The notes under the pieces: generated by a model | The model's input: the letters and a program-made list of their open reading frames with translations, nothing else | Database searches by the model: none | What the model was told of the DNA's origin: nothing | Shown: one piece after another, positions 19,600 to 27,905 of the stretch | Numbering within the stretch: the stretch's first letter is position 1 | Layout: every line of letters starts with the position of its first letter | Origin: Laribacter hongkongensis DSM 14985 | GTDB lineage: Bacteria > Pseudomonadota > Gammaproteobacteria > Burkholderiales > Aquaspirillaceae | DNA: 64,000 bases | NCBI RefSeq assembly: GCF_000423285.1 | Contig: NZ_AUHR01000004.1 | Span: 186,001-250,000, forward strand | Reading direction: 5' to 3' | Program-made: the position numbers and the translations under genes

Positions 19600-20475
19600 T
19601 TACTCCTGCTGATAGAGCCTGATGATGGTGCTGAGGTCAGCCTGCGCCAGTCCGGCACGGTCGGCCTGCTGGCGCAGCCGCTCGGCGGCCAGTCCGGCGC
19701 ATGGCAGCTCCAGTCCGGCCTGGACTGCGGCCGCCAGGACGTTGTCGAGGTCTTTCAGCAGCGTGGCCACCTTCCACTGCACCGGCTCGAATTCGCTAGC
19801 GGCCATGCGCGGCGCCAGGATGCGGAAAGGCCTGGAATCGGCAAAGCCGTCGGCCAGCGCCGGCACCAGCAGCGAGGCATCCACACCCGAAGCACGCGCC
19901 AGTGCCACCGCCTCGGCAACCAGGAGGCTGTTGGCTGCCACGATCAGCTGGTTGCAGAGCTTGGTGGTCTGGCCGGTGCCGACCGGCCCCATGCGGGTGA
20001 CGCGGCTGGCCAGCGCGGTCAGCACCGGGCGGGCGGCATCGATGAGGGCTGCATCGCCACCGGCCATCATCACCAGCGTACCGGCTTCTGCGCCGGCGGT
20101 GCCACCGGACACCGGCACGTCGATCCAGCCGGCATGGCAAGCCTGTGCCAGCCGGGCGGCCATGTCGCAGGTGGCCTGCGGTGCAATACTGGAAAAATCC
20201 ACGAGGCAGGCACCGGCGCCGATGCCTGCCGCCACCCCGTCGGGGCCGAACACCACAGCCTCCACGGCCGCGGTATCGGCAAGGCACAGCAGCACCCAGC
20301 GCGCTTCGCGGGCGGCGTCTGCCGGCGTGGCCGCTACCCGCGCGCCGCGTGCCGCCAGCGGGGCGCACTTGGCTGCGTCACGGTTCCAGACTGTCAGCGG
20401 CCAGCCTGCGTCGAGCAGGCGGCCCGCCATCCTGTGGCCCATCAGGCCCATGCCGAGAAATGCAATCGTATCCAT
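19600..20475 (-). CDS. 2-hydroxy-3-oxopropionate (tartronate semialdehyde) reductase-type dehydrogenase
   Basis: A 291-residue member of the 3-hydroxyisobutyrate dehydrogenase family. The N-terminal NAD(P) site is AFLGMGLMGHRMAGRLL. The substrate loop VSGGTAGAEAGTLVMMAGG and the catalytic Lys in GQTTKLCNQLIVAANSL are both clear. The NRD in VWNRDAAKC at the end of strand two suggests NADPH preference. Adjacent hyi points to tartronate semialdehyde as substrate (GlxR/GarR role), an inference from context. ATG 20475 was chosen because MDTIAFLGMG is the natural family start. Confidence 0.85.
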   Translation of the reverse strand: MDTIAFLGMGLMGHRMAGRLLDAGWPLTVWNRDAAKCAPLAARGARVAATPADAAREARWVLLCLADTAAVEAVVFGPDGVAAGIGAGACLVDFSSIAPQATCDMAARLAQACHAGWIDVPVSGGTAGAEAGTLVMMAGGDAALIDAARPVLTALASRVTRMGPVGTGQTTKLCNQLIVAANSLLVAEAVALARASGVDASLLVPALADGFADSRPFRILAPRMAASEFEPVQWKVATLLKDLDNVLAAAVQAGLELPCAGLAAERLRQQADRAGLAQADLSTIIRLYQQE

Positions 20476-20529
20476 GGCGGCATTGTGCCGTGCCACCACG
20501 CTTCATGTCATTGGTCTGGCAAAGTCAGG

Positions 20530-22431
20530 TCAGAACAGCTGCCGGTCGCGCAGCAGGTGCCGGTTGCCCTGGCGGCGCAGGAAGCCGCTGCGATCGAAAA
20601 ATTCGAGAATCTGGATCGCCAGCTTGCGACCAACGCCGATGGCATCGCGAAAACGCGCCGCGTCCACGTCACCGCTGTCGCTGGCCAGCTCGCGGGCGAT
20701 GCGGGCCAGTCCTGCCAGCGTGGCCTGCGGGTAGTAGCGGTCCGGCACGATGGCCACGACCAGCCCCAGCCGGGCCGCCTTGCGCAACAGCTGGCGCATG
20801 TCGGCCTCCGGCACCTGGCAGGCATGCGCCAGGTCGCGGACCCAGCAGGGCTCGGACCCGCTGCCGAAGCAGGGTTCCACCTGCTGCCACAGCGCGGTTT
20901 CGGCCGGCGAAAACGACAGGACGTGTTCCGGCAGATGCACAAAGCCGCGCCTGTTGCTCAGGCGGCCGGCGGCAACCGCCTCGTCCACCAGCGCTTCGAC
21001 CGTGGTTTCCGACTCTTGCGGCAGGGCCAGCCGGCGCAGGCGTCCGAGTCCGGCACCGAGCTGGTCAGGCTGTTCGGCGTGCAGCTGCGCCAGTCGGGTC
21101 AGCAGCGTGTCGGTCAGTGCCTGCCAGCGCAGCGGGCTGAATCCCAGCCGGGCATCGGCGCGGCCGACCCATCGCAGCGGGCTGGCCGCGCAGCAGGCTT
21201 CGGCAGCCGCGGGCACCAGCTGGCGAGCCCAGGCAAAATCGCCTGCGCGGACAGCGTTCCGGGTGGCGAGCACGGCCAGGCTGGTGTCGTCGTCGGGCAG
21301 GGCATCGTGCAGTGCCGCAAGGTAGGCCAGCCGTTCCGGCGTGCGCTTGCCGCGGGCCGGCACGCCAAGTTCCAGCACCTGCGCCACGGCGAGGGTTTCG
21401 GCGCCATGCATGTCGCGCAGGATCAGCCGGTCGCCAGCGGCCAGATGCAGCGGCTGGTCGAGCACCAGTTCGGCCAGACCGGTCTGGCCGGCGGCGAGGC
21501 TGCTGTGGTCGAGCAGTGCCGCCCGGCCGGTGACATGGCTGGCGGCATGATGCAGATGTACCGGCTGCCAGTGCCGGAGTGCATGCTCCGCCAGCGGGCT
21601 GGCCGTCAGCCAGACCGTGATCCGGTCGGCCGGGGCCGGCGGTTCCTGCGCCAGCAGCCAGTCACCCCGGCGGATGTCGTCACGTCCGATGTCACCGGCC
21701 AGGTTCAGGGCCAGCCGGCAGCCGGCACCGGCCTGTTCCACGGGCGTGTGTTGCGCGCGCAGGCCGCGCACCCGCACCGGGCGGTCGGCACCGGTCAGCC
21801 ACAGGCTGTCGCCGACGGCCACCTGGCCTGCCAGCGCCGTGCCGGTGACCACCAGACCGCTGCCGGTTACCGTGAATGCACGGTCGATGGCCAGCCGGAA
21901 GCGGCGGGCCGGGCTGGCTGTTGTGCCGGTTGTGGCGGCCAGCGCCAGCAGGGTGTCGCGCAGGGTATCGATACCGGTGCCGCGTGGTGCGCTGACCGGG
22001 TGGATGCCGTGGACGGTCAGCCGGAACGCAGCCAGCAGGGCGTGCAGTTCGGCGGTGACGTCCGCGATGCGCCCGTCACTGACGAGGTCGCATTTGCTGA
22101 TGGCGACACTGAGCGAGCGCACGCCGGCCAGCGTCAGGATGGCTAGGTGCTCGCGCGTTTGCGGCATCACGCCGTCGTCGGCCGCGACCACCAGCAGTGC
22201 ATGGTGAATGCCGCCGACGCCGGCCAGCATGTTGGGCAGGAATTTTTCGTGGCCGGGCACGTCGATGAAACCGAGTGGTTCGCCTTGCTCGCGCGGCAGA
22301 TAGGCGTAACCGAGGTCGATGGTCATGCCGCGGCGCTTTTCTTCCGGCAGGCGGTCAGTGTCCACGCCGGTCAGGGCTCGCAGCAGGCTGGTCTTGCCGT
22401 GGTCGACATGGCCGGCGGTGGCGATCAGCAT
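20530..22431 (-). CDS. selB: selenocysteine-specific elongation factor SelB
   Basis: A 633-residue GTPase that brings Sec-tRNA(Sec) to UGA codons marked by a SECIS hairpin. The GTPase starts [20 protein letters not shown], then the [21 protein letters not shown] switch, DVPGHEKFL (G3) and SKCD (G4). EF-Tu-like domains II and III follow, and then four winged-helix repeats (about 360-633) that bind SECIS RNA. It overlaps selA by 7 bases. With selA and the UGA-containing fdnG in the same window, a working selenoprotein system is expected; selC and selD must lie elsewhere. Confidence 0.95.
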   Translation of the reverse strand: MLIATAGHVDHGKTSLLRALTGVDTDRLPEEKRRGMTIDLGYAYLPREQGEPLGFIDVPGHEKFLPNMLAGVGGIHHALLVVAADDGVMPQTREHLAILTLAGVRSLSVAISKCDLVSDGRIADVTAELHALLAAFRLTVHGIHPVSAPRGTGIDTLRDTLLALAATTGTTASPARRFRLAIDRAFTVTGSGLVVTGTALAGQVAVGDSLWLTGADRPVRVRGLRAQHTPVEQAGAGCRLALNLAGDIGRDDIRRGDWLLAQEPPAPADRITVWLTASPLAEHALRHWQPVHLHHAASHVTGRAALLDHSSLAAGQTGLAELVLDQPLHLAAGDRLILRDMHGAETLAVAQVLELGVPARGKRTPERLAYLAALHDALPDDDTSLAVLATRNAVRAGDFAWARQLVPAAAEACCAASPLRWVGRADARLGFSPLRWQALTDTLLTRLAQLHAEQPDQLGAGLGRLRRLALPQESETTVEALVDEAVAAGRLSNRRGFVHLPEHVLSFSPAETALWQQVEPCFGSGSEPCWVRDLAHACQVPEADMRQLLRKAARLGLVVAIVPDRYYPQATLAGLARIARELASDSGDVDAARFRDAIGVGRKLAIQILEFFDRSGFLRRQGNRHLLRDRQLF

Positions 22432-23858
22432 GACGGTTGCTCCGGTGTGTACTGCTCCAGCAGCGGCAGCAGGTTGATACGGAAGGCGGCTTCGTCCTCC
22501 AGGCTGCGCAGGTCCAGCCACAGGCGGCCGTCCTTCAGGCGGCTGATCACCGGTTGCTCCAGTTCACGCAGGGCCGTGGCCAGCTGTTCCAGCGTCTTGC
22601 CGCGTCCGTCGGCCGGCGCCAGCGTGACTGCATGGCTGGGCAGGCGGTCGACCGGCAGCGAACCGCTGCCGATCTGCGACAGGCAGGCTTCGGCCTGCAC
22701 CTGCCAGCGCGGCCCCAGCTGGGCAGCCAGCCAGCCGGCCAGCCGTTCGGCCAGCTGGCGGATGTCGGCCTGTGGCCGGGTCAGCAGGCGCAGGGTGGGC
22801 AGGGTGTCGGTCAGGCGGTCCGGTTCCAGATACAGGCGCAGGGTGGCTTCCAGTGCGGCCAGGGTCAGCTTGTCGCAGCGCAGGGCGCGCTTGAGCGGGT
22901 GTTTTTGCAGGCGGTCGATCCATTCCTGGCGGCCGACGATCAGCCCGGCCTGCGGGCCGCCCAGGAGCTTGTCGCCGGAAAAGCTGACGAGGTCGAGGCC
23001 GGCTGCCAGCATGTCGCGCGGCATCGGCTCGGCCGGCAGGCCCCAGGCGGCAAGGTCCACGAGGGCGCCGCTGCCCAGGTCGGTGGCAACCGGCAGGCCG
23101 TGCTGGCGGGCCAGCGGCACCAGGTCGGCCTCGGGCACGCTGGAGCTGAAGCCTTCGATGCTGTAATTGCTGGTGTGGACCTTCATCAGCAGCGCGGTGT
23201 CCGGACCGATGGCGTCGCGGTAGTCGCGCAGGTGGGTGCGGTTGGTGGCACCGACTTCAACCAGCTGGCAACCGGCCTGGCGCATGACGTCGGGCATGCG
23301 GAAGGCGCCGCCGATTTCCACCAGTTCGCCGCGCGAGACAATCACTTCGCGTCCGGTGGCGACGGTCGACAGCAGGATCAGTACGGCGGCGGCGTTGTTG
23401 TTGACCACGCAGGCGGCTTCGGCGCCGGTCAGCTCGGCCAGCAGTTCGCTGACGGCGTGGTCGCGGTGGCCGCGGCCGGCACCGTCAAGGTCGTATTCCA
23501 GCGTGACGGCGCCGCGCATGACGGCGCGTACGGCGTCGATGGCGGCATCGGCCTGGATGGCGCGGCCGAGGTTGGTGTGCAGGATGGTGCCGGTCAGGTT
23601 GAAAACCGGTCGCAGGGCCGGTTGCTGGCGGCGGCGGCAGTGTGCTTCCAGCCGGGGCGGCAGGCTGTCGATGCCGGCAAACCACTGCGGCCAGCCGGCA
23701 TGCTGGCGGACATGGGCACGCAGTTGCTCCAGCTCGGCGCGGGCGGCTTCGCTGACCGCATGGCGGCCGTGGCGGGTGATCAGGTGACGGGTGGCCGGCA
23801 GCCGGAGCAGGGCATCCAGGCCGGGGAGTCGGGACAGCAGCGAATGGGTGTGTGGCAT
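22425..23858 (-). CDS. selA: L-seryl-tRNA(Sec) selenium transferase
   Basis: A 477-residue PLP enzyme that converts Ser-tRNA(Sec) to Sec-tRNA(Sec) using selenophosphate. Diagnostic stretches are [58 protein letters not shown] and [14 protein letters not shown], whose Lys (about residue 297) binds PLP. Length matches E. coli SelA (463). It is first in the selA-selB operon. Confidence 0.96.
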   Translation of the reverse strand: MPHTHSLLSRLPGLDALLRLPATRHLITRHGRHAVSEAARAELEQLRAHVRQHAGWPQWFAGIDSLPPRLEAHCRRRQQPALRPVFNLTGTILHTNLGRAIQADAAIDAVRAVMRGAVTLEYDLDGAGRGHRDHAVSELLAELTGAEAACVVNNNAAAVLILLSTVATGREVIVSRGELVEIGGAFRMPDVMRQAGCQLVEVGATNRTHLRDYRDAIGPDTALLMKVHTSNYSIEGFSSSVPEADLVPLARQHGLPVATDLGSGALVDLAAWGLPAEPMPRDMLAAGLDLVSFSGDKLLGGPQAGLIVGRQEWIDRLQKHPLKRALRCDKLTLAALEATLRLYLEPDRLTDTLPTLRLLTRPQADIRQLAERLAGWLAAQLGPRWQVQAEACLSQIGSGSLPVDRLPSHAVTLAPADGRGKTLEQLATALRELEQPVISRLKDGRLWLDLRSLEDEAAFRINLLPLLEQYTPEQPSC

Positions 23859-23957
23859 GCAGACAGCGGATCGGACCGATCACGGCAACAAGGGGAAGAC
23901 CCGTAGTGTACCGTGACTGGTGGCGATGCTGTCTGCCAGGCCGGGCGGGAGGCGGAA

Positions 23958-24530
23958 TCAGCCGAGGCGGATGGCTTGCTCGGCGATGTGGATGCCGAAC
24001 AGGCGGGCGGTTTCGAGATCACCGGGCAGCGGGCCTTCGTCCGGGCTGCTGTCGGCCGGTGACTGCGACATGGCGCCGGCAAAGCTGCCCAGCCAGTTGA
24101 GGTCGTTGCGGTCGGCCGCCTTGAGGTTGGAGGGCAGCATGCCGGTGCCGACCCAGACCATGCCGTGCTGCATGGCCAGCGTGAAGTAGTAGTGCAGGCT
24201 GGAGAGCTTGTCGCCGTTGATGGAGGCCGAATTGGTGAAGCCGGCGGCGAGCTTGTCTTTCCAGACCTGGCCGAACCACGGTCTGGACGAGGCGTCGGCA
24301 AATTTCTTGAACTGCCACGACGGACCGCCCATGTAGGTGGGCGAGCCGAAGACGATGGCCTGGGCGCTGGCGAGCGTGTCCCAGCTGCCGTCGGGCAGGT
24401 TGCCTTCGGCGTCGATTTCGATCAGGCAGGTCTGACTCCCGGCAACCGAGCCGGCACCGGCTGCCACGGCTTCGGCCTGTTTGCGGGTATGGCCGTAGCC
24501 GGAGTGGTAAACGATGGCGATGTGCGGCAT
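23958..24530 (-). CDS. flavodoxin-fold NAD(P)H-dependent oxidoreductase (WrbA-like)
   Basis: 190 residues with the flavodoxin phosphate loop YHSGYGHTRKQAEAV near the N-terminus and the WrbA-like FGSPTYMGGPSWQFKKFAD segment. Later DKLAAGFTNSASINGDK and the H-Y-Y-F segment form the FMN/quinone pocket. Family members reduce quinones by two electrons or act as FMN reductases. The C-terminus differs from canonical WrbA (no GxRVA ending), so I leave the symbol empty. No operon partner is visible. Confidence 0.82.
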   Translation of the reverse strand: MPHIAIVYHSGYGHTRKQAEAVAAGAGSVAGSQTCLIEIDAEGNLPDGSWDTLASAQAIVFGSPTYMGGPSWQFKKFADASSRPWFGQVWKDKLAAGFTNSASINGDKLSSLHYYFTLAMQHGMVWVGTGMLPSNLKAADRNDLNWLGSFAGAMSQSPADSSPDEGPLPGDLETARLFGIHIAEQAIRLG

Positions 24531-24551
24531 GTCGGGAGTCTCCTGGTGCGT

Positions 24552-25229
24552 TTACTGGGCGCCTTGCTGGGGCACGATGGTGATCGAGACGCGGCGGTTC
24601 ATGGCGCGTCCCTGGGCGGTATCGTTGCTGGCGCGCGGATCGGATTCGCCCATGCCGATGGTCTGGATGCGGTTGGCGGCCACGCCCTGGCCGACCAGGT
24701 AGCTCTTGACCGCGTTGGCACGCTTGAGCGAGAGCTGCTGGTTGTAGGCTGCGGCACCGGTGCTGTCGGTATAGCCGCGGATGACCAGCGTGGTCTGGTT
24801 ATATTGCTTGAGCGTTTCGGCCACCTTGTTCATGGCGGGGTAGAAGGCGGGCTTCACGACGGCCGAGTTGAGGTTGAAGGTGGCGTCCTCGTTCATGGTG
24901 ACCACCAGGCTCTGGTCGGCGTTCTGTTGCAGCTGCATCTGGCCGCTGGAGATTTCCGAGCGGAGCTTGGATTCCAGCTCGGCTTTCTGGCGGTCCATGT
25001 AGTAACCGACACCGGTGCCGAGGGCGGCGCCGGCTGCTGCACCGATCAGCGCGCCCTTGCCGCTGTTGCCGATCAGGGCGCCGGCTGCGGCGCCCCCCAG
25101 CGTGCCGATGATTGCGCCCATGCCCGTATTGCTCAGGCCGCCCGGGTTCTGCTGCCCCGGCTGCGAGGCGCATCCGGTGACGATCATGGCCAGCGCGACG
25201 CTGGCGACCAAAGGGGTGACTCTGTTCAT
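24552..25229 (-). CDS. OmpA-family outer-membrane lipoprotein (YiaD/Pal-like)
   Basis: 225 residues. A lipoprotein signal peptide ends in VTGC (Cys20). A glycine-zipper segment follows (about 36-80, many GxxxG steps in GAIIGTLGGAAAGALIG), then a C-terminal OmpA/Pal peptidoglycan-binding domain with VIRGYTDSTGAAAYNQQLSLKRANAVKSYL and the closing NRRVSITI. This is the layout of YiaD-type proteins: anchored in the outer membrane, bound to peptidoglycan. GGAGAA before the ATG at 25229 decides the start. Confidence 0.9.
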   Translation of the reverse strand: MNRVTPLVASVALAMIVTGCASQPGQQNPGGLSNTGMGAIIGTLGGAAAGALIGNSGKGALIGAAAGAALGTGVGYYMDRQKAELESKLRSEISSGQMQLQQNADQSLVVTMNEDATFNLNSAVVKPAFYPAMNKVAETLKQYNQTTLVIRGYTDSTGAAAYNQQLSLKRANAVKSYLVGQGVAANRIQTIGMGESDPRASNDTAQGRAMNRRVSITIVPQQGAQ

Positions 25230-25424
25230 TTTGCATTCTCCGTTTGGTTCGCTGAATAGCAGGTCGAGTGTACGCCGCTGCCATAGCCTATTGCCATGCA
25301 TAGCCTCCCGGTTTGAAAACGCCAAGTCGCATGGTGCAGGCGCAGACAAATGGAGGTAGCGGTAGCGGCTATACCGGAGGAGAAGGTTTGACATTTACAG
25401 ATTGCCTGATGGCAGGAGGCTGGC

Positions 25425-25871
25425 ATGCAGGATTCTTCTCCGGGGTTTCCGTGGCTGCTGCGCATTCTGGTCGGCGGAGCCCTGTTTTCCGTGCTGATGG
25501 CACTGGCCTTGCCGGTCTGGCAGGCCAGTGAACTGGTGCCGCACCGTCAGGCAGCCAGGGCTGGTCTGAAGGAGCTTCATGCCGCCCAGCTGCGCTGGCT
25601 GTCGGTACACGGGACATTTGCAGACAGCCTTGAACGGCTGGGCATGCCGGAGCTGACGGCAGACGGTCGTTATCGCCTGTCGGTCAAACGTGATGAGCGG
25701 GGGCTGGCGTACAACGCCAGGGCACGGGCTGTGGGCATCCAGGTACTGGACCGGGAATGCATGACGCTGCTGCTGACCGAGCAGGGGCCGGCAGAGGGGG
25801 ACGGGCAGGATGCGCTGTGCTGGGGGATGGCAGACCGGAGCGGGGCCGGGCGCGAAGGCGGGCGGGGCTGA
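25425..25871 (+). CDS. divergent type IV pilin-like protein lacking Glu5
   Basis: 148 residues. Residues 7-32 (GFPWLLRILVGGALFSVLMALALP) line up with the pilin N-terminus: G/F cut site, hydrophobic helix and the late Pro. The usual Glu at +5 is Leu, however. The rest follows the PilE/minor-pilin pattern: an alpha segment with HAAQLRWLSVHGTFADSLERLGMP, beta strands (GRYRLSVKRDERGLAYNARA), and two cysteines (DREC and ALCW) that could make the C-terminal disulfide. Loss of Glu5 is known for GspK-like tip pseudopilins. No other pilus gene is nearby. The assignment is by eye. Confidence 0.55.
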   Translation: MQDSSPGFPWLLRILVGGALFSVLMALALPVWQASELVPHRQAARAGLKELHAAQLRWLSVHGTFADSLERLGMPELTADGRYRLSVKRDERGLAYNARARAVGIQVLDRECMTLLLTEQGPAEGDGQDALCWGMADRSGAGREGGRG

Positions 25872-25882
25872 GGAGAGGACAG

Positions 25883-25912
25883 AAAAAATCCCGCCGGTCG
25901 TAACGGGCGGGA
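25883..25912 (-). terminator. terminator of the 54-residue ORF
   Basis: TCCCGCC (25889-25895) pairs with GGCGGGA (25906-25912). On the minus strand six T follow the stem. It supports the small gene just upstream as a real transcript. Confidence 0.7.
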
Positions 25913-25919
25913 GCAGGAA

Positions 25920-26084
25920 TCAGCCGAGCACCAGTTTGGTGTAGACCGAAGCCTTGGTGCAGTGCAGGGCCTGCGGAGTGTCCTGGCACTGGGTGCTGGA
26001 ATCGATCACTTCCTGGGCTCCAAGGGTGACCAGAGGCAGATACAGGGCATAAAAGCCGCCGAGCAGAAGAATAACTTTTTTCAT
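25920..26084 (-). CDS. small exported hypothetical protein (54 aa)
   Basis: It encodes 54 residues starting MKKVILLLGGFYALYLPLVTLGAQ, a typical signal peptide or signal anchor, followed by a polar segment with two cysteines (TQCQD and LHCTK). A terminator comes directly after the stop, and the gene is too short for most gene finders. The start context (ATTCACCATGAAAAA) is the same as that of the gene at 27627-27905, although no clear Shine-Dalgarno sequence is present. I do not recognise a family. The two cysteines suggest a periplasmic disulfide. Confidence 0.5.
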   Translation of the reverse strand: MKKVILLLGGFYALYLPLVTLGAQEVIDSSTQCQDTPQALHCTKASVYTKLVLG

Positions 26085-26348
26085 GGTGAATAAGGATGTT
26101 AGGGCCGGAGCCAGTGCGAAAAGCCGCGGATTCTAGTCCTCTGCCGGGGGAGTGCAATTCGAGGATGCGACAGGCTGGTAACAATATGTATTAGAGAATG
26201 CCCCAAGAATGAACCGACCTGTTAAATCATGCCTTGTGCGTGTTTGCCGGTAGCCGCATGTATCTCCTGCATCCCGGTCAGGCTATGATTTCCGGGCATT
26301 CATGCCTGCGTAGTTTTTGTTGTCTGACTTTGACCGGAGATGCTGCCA

Positions 26349-26768
26349 ATGACTGAACGACACGGAGGGTGCCTGTGCGGACAGGTACGTTATCGCCTGA
26401 CTGTCGATCCGGTACGTACGCTGCTGTGCTGGTGCCGGGATTGCCAGCGGCTGGCCGCGAACGGCACCGTCAATGCACTTGTACCGGCCGGCGCGCTGGT
26501 GATTGAGGGCGATCTGCGCGAATACGGGAGCGTGGCGGATAGCGGTCATCATGCGGTCCGGCGGTTTTGCCCGGTCTGCGGTATCCATCTCTTCGGCAAT
26601 TCCACGGCTTTTGCGCAGTTCACCCTTGTCCGGACCGGCACGCTGGACGATCCGTCATCCGTGCGGCCACAGGCCAATATCTGGGTCCGGCGGGCACCCG
26701 ACTGGGCGGTGCTGGACGAGAAGCTGCCACAGTGGGACGGCCAGCCTGTGGCATCGCGTCCGGCCTGA
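26349..26768 (+). CDS. GFA-family zinc protein (Gfa/Mss4-like), copy 1
   Basis: 139 residues (142 if the ATG at 26340 is used). The GFA zinc motifs are complete: CLCGQVRYRL, then CWCRDCQRLA, then a late CPVCG, as in the glutathione-dependent formaldehyde-activating enzyme family. Most members have unknown substrates, so a formaldehyde role should not be assumed. A paralogue in tandem starts 24 bases after the stop. Confidence 0.8.
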   Translation: MTERHGGCLCGQVRYRLTVDPVRTLLCWCRDCQRLAANGTVNALVPAGALVIEGDLREYGSVADSGHHAVRRFCPVCGIHLFGNSTAFAQFTLVRTGTLDDPSSVRPQANIWVRRAPDWAVLDEKLPQWDGQPVASRPA

Positions 26769-26791
26769 TTACCCGGCATCGGAAACCAGTC

Positions 26792-27250
26792 ATGACTGAA
26801 CGATCAGGACGCTGCCTGTGCGGACAGGCAAGTTACCGGCTGACCGGAGAGCCCGTCCGGGTCCGGACATGCTGGTGCCGGAGTTGCCAGCGCATTGCCG
26901 CAAACGGTACCGTCAACATGGCGGTGCTGGCCAGTGCGCTGGTGATTGACGGTGATCTGTGCGAATACGGTAGTATGGCCGACTGTGGCCATCACGTGAC
27001 CCGGCGGTTTTGCCCCGTCTGCGGTACCCATCTGTTCGTGAATTCTTCCGGCTTTGCGGAACTGACTGTTGTCCGGGTCGGTACGCTGGATGATCTTTCT
27101 TCCGTGAGGTCGCAGGCCAATATCAGGGTCCGGCAGGCACCGGACTGGGCCGTACTGGACGAAACCCTGTTGCAATGCGATTACCAGCCCGTCCGGACAA
27201 GCCCGGGTCAACCGGATGACGGACAAAGGCCTGTACAACCAAAAGCCTGA
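26792..27250 (+). CDS. GFA-family zinc protein, copy 2
   Basis: 152 residues, about two thirds identical by eye to the preceding gene over 130 residues (both start MTER and share RFCPVCG, GTLDD, SQANI/PQANI and PDWAVLDE). All zinc-ligand cysteines are kept (CLCG, CWCRSC, CPVCG). The C-terminus is extended by about 15 polar residues. It arose by tandem duplication and is probably co-transcribed with copy 1. Substrate unknown. Confidence 0.78.
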   Translation: MTERSGRCLCGQASYRLTGEPVRVRTCWCRSCQRIAANGTVNMAVLASALVIDGDLCEYGSMADCGHHVTRRFCPVCGTHLFVNSSGFAELTVVRVGTLDDLSSVRSQANIRVRQAPDWAVLDETLLQCDYQPVRTSPGQPDDGQRPVQPKA

Positions 27251-27626
27251 TATCGGTCAGGTCCGGAGACGATTGGGTGTTCACTGTAATAGTGATGGTC
27301 TGGTGCGGCGTTCTGCTCATGTATTGCCGTACAAGTCCGCTCTTTATTGGGCACGTTCAGGCATGGAAACGTTTGTTCTGGCTGTGACGAGGGCAGGCAT
27401 GGCGTGTTGTCAACTGCTTCTGCCTGCCATGTTTCCGGCTGTCATGCCTGCTGGCTGCGGGTCATGGAATGACCGGACTGTTTTTTCCTTCGCGCATGGA
27501 AGAACTCCCGTAACTTTTATACGCACCGTGATGAAAAAGAGCCGTATGCCAATTCCTTTTCAGGTATGGATACGGCTCTTGTTTTGATTTTCCGTGGCGA
27601 TGGTTTCAATCGCGCATGGATGAAAA
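27251..27626. other. gene-free stretch
   Basis: No supportable gene. One open frame (27216-27587) exists but has no family look, no ribosome-binding site, and overlaps copy 2 and the terminator at 27537-27585. Confidence 0.6.
27537..27585. terminator. bidirectional terminator before the Asr-like gene
   Basis: AAGAGCCGTAT (27537-27547) pairs perfectly with ATACGGCTCTT (27570-27580). A five-A run lies before it and a TTTT run after it. It can end the GFA genes (plus) and the Asr-like gene (minus). Confidence 0.8.
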
Positions 27627-27905
27627 TCAGCCGGGAGTTTTTTGTTTGGAATTGGCCGGCATGGTCTTGTGCTCGGTTTTTACTTCCGGTTGCTTGTGCT
27701 CGGTTTTTTCATGTCCGGTTTTTTTGTGTTCTGCCTTGGTAGGAGCATGTGTCCCGGTCTTGGCTTCGGCAGGTGCCATCTTGTACCCTGTTGTGGCTTT
27801 GTCCTTGGCTGGCGCAGTTGCGGAAGGTGCAGTATCAGCTGCGCTGGCAAAACCAGCCGAAGCAAGGAACATGGAGGTCAACAGCAAGGTTGCAATCTTT
27901 TTCAT
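27627..27905 (-). CDS. small Lys/His/Thr/Pro-rich periplasmic protein, Asr-like
   Basis: 92 residues. A signal peptide (1-22, ending GFASA-A) is followed by a low-complexity basic region with many Ala, Thr, Pro, Lys and His and repeated KxxHK/TEHK units. This composition and architecture recall the acid-shock RNA/protein Asr of enteric bacteria, an intrinsically disordered periplasmic protein; homology cannot be shown from composition alone. Together with hdeA in the same window it hints at adaptation to low pH. Confidence 0.6.
   Translation of the reverse strand: MKKIATLLLTSMFLASAGFASAADTAPSATAPAKDKATTGYKMAPAEAKTGTHAPTKAEHKKTGHEKTEHKQPEVKTEHKTMPANSKQKTPG

Noticed and set aside
20134-22146. 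A 670-codon open frame antisense to selB
   Set aside because: selB is unmistakable on the other strand. The antisense product is low-complexity and lacks a ribosome-binding site.
27216-27587. 123-codon open frame after the GFA genes
   Set aside because: It overlaps the end of the second GFA gene and a terminator, shows no family pattern and has no ribosome-binding site.
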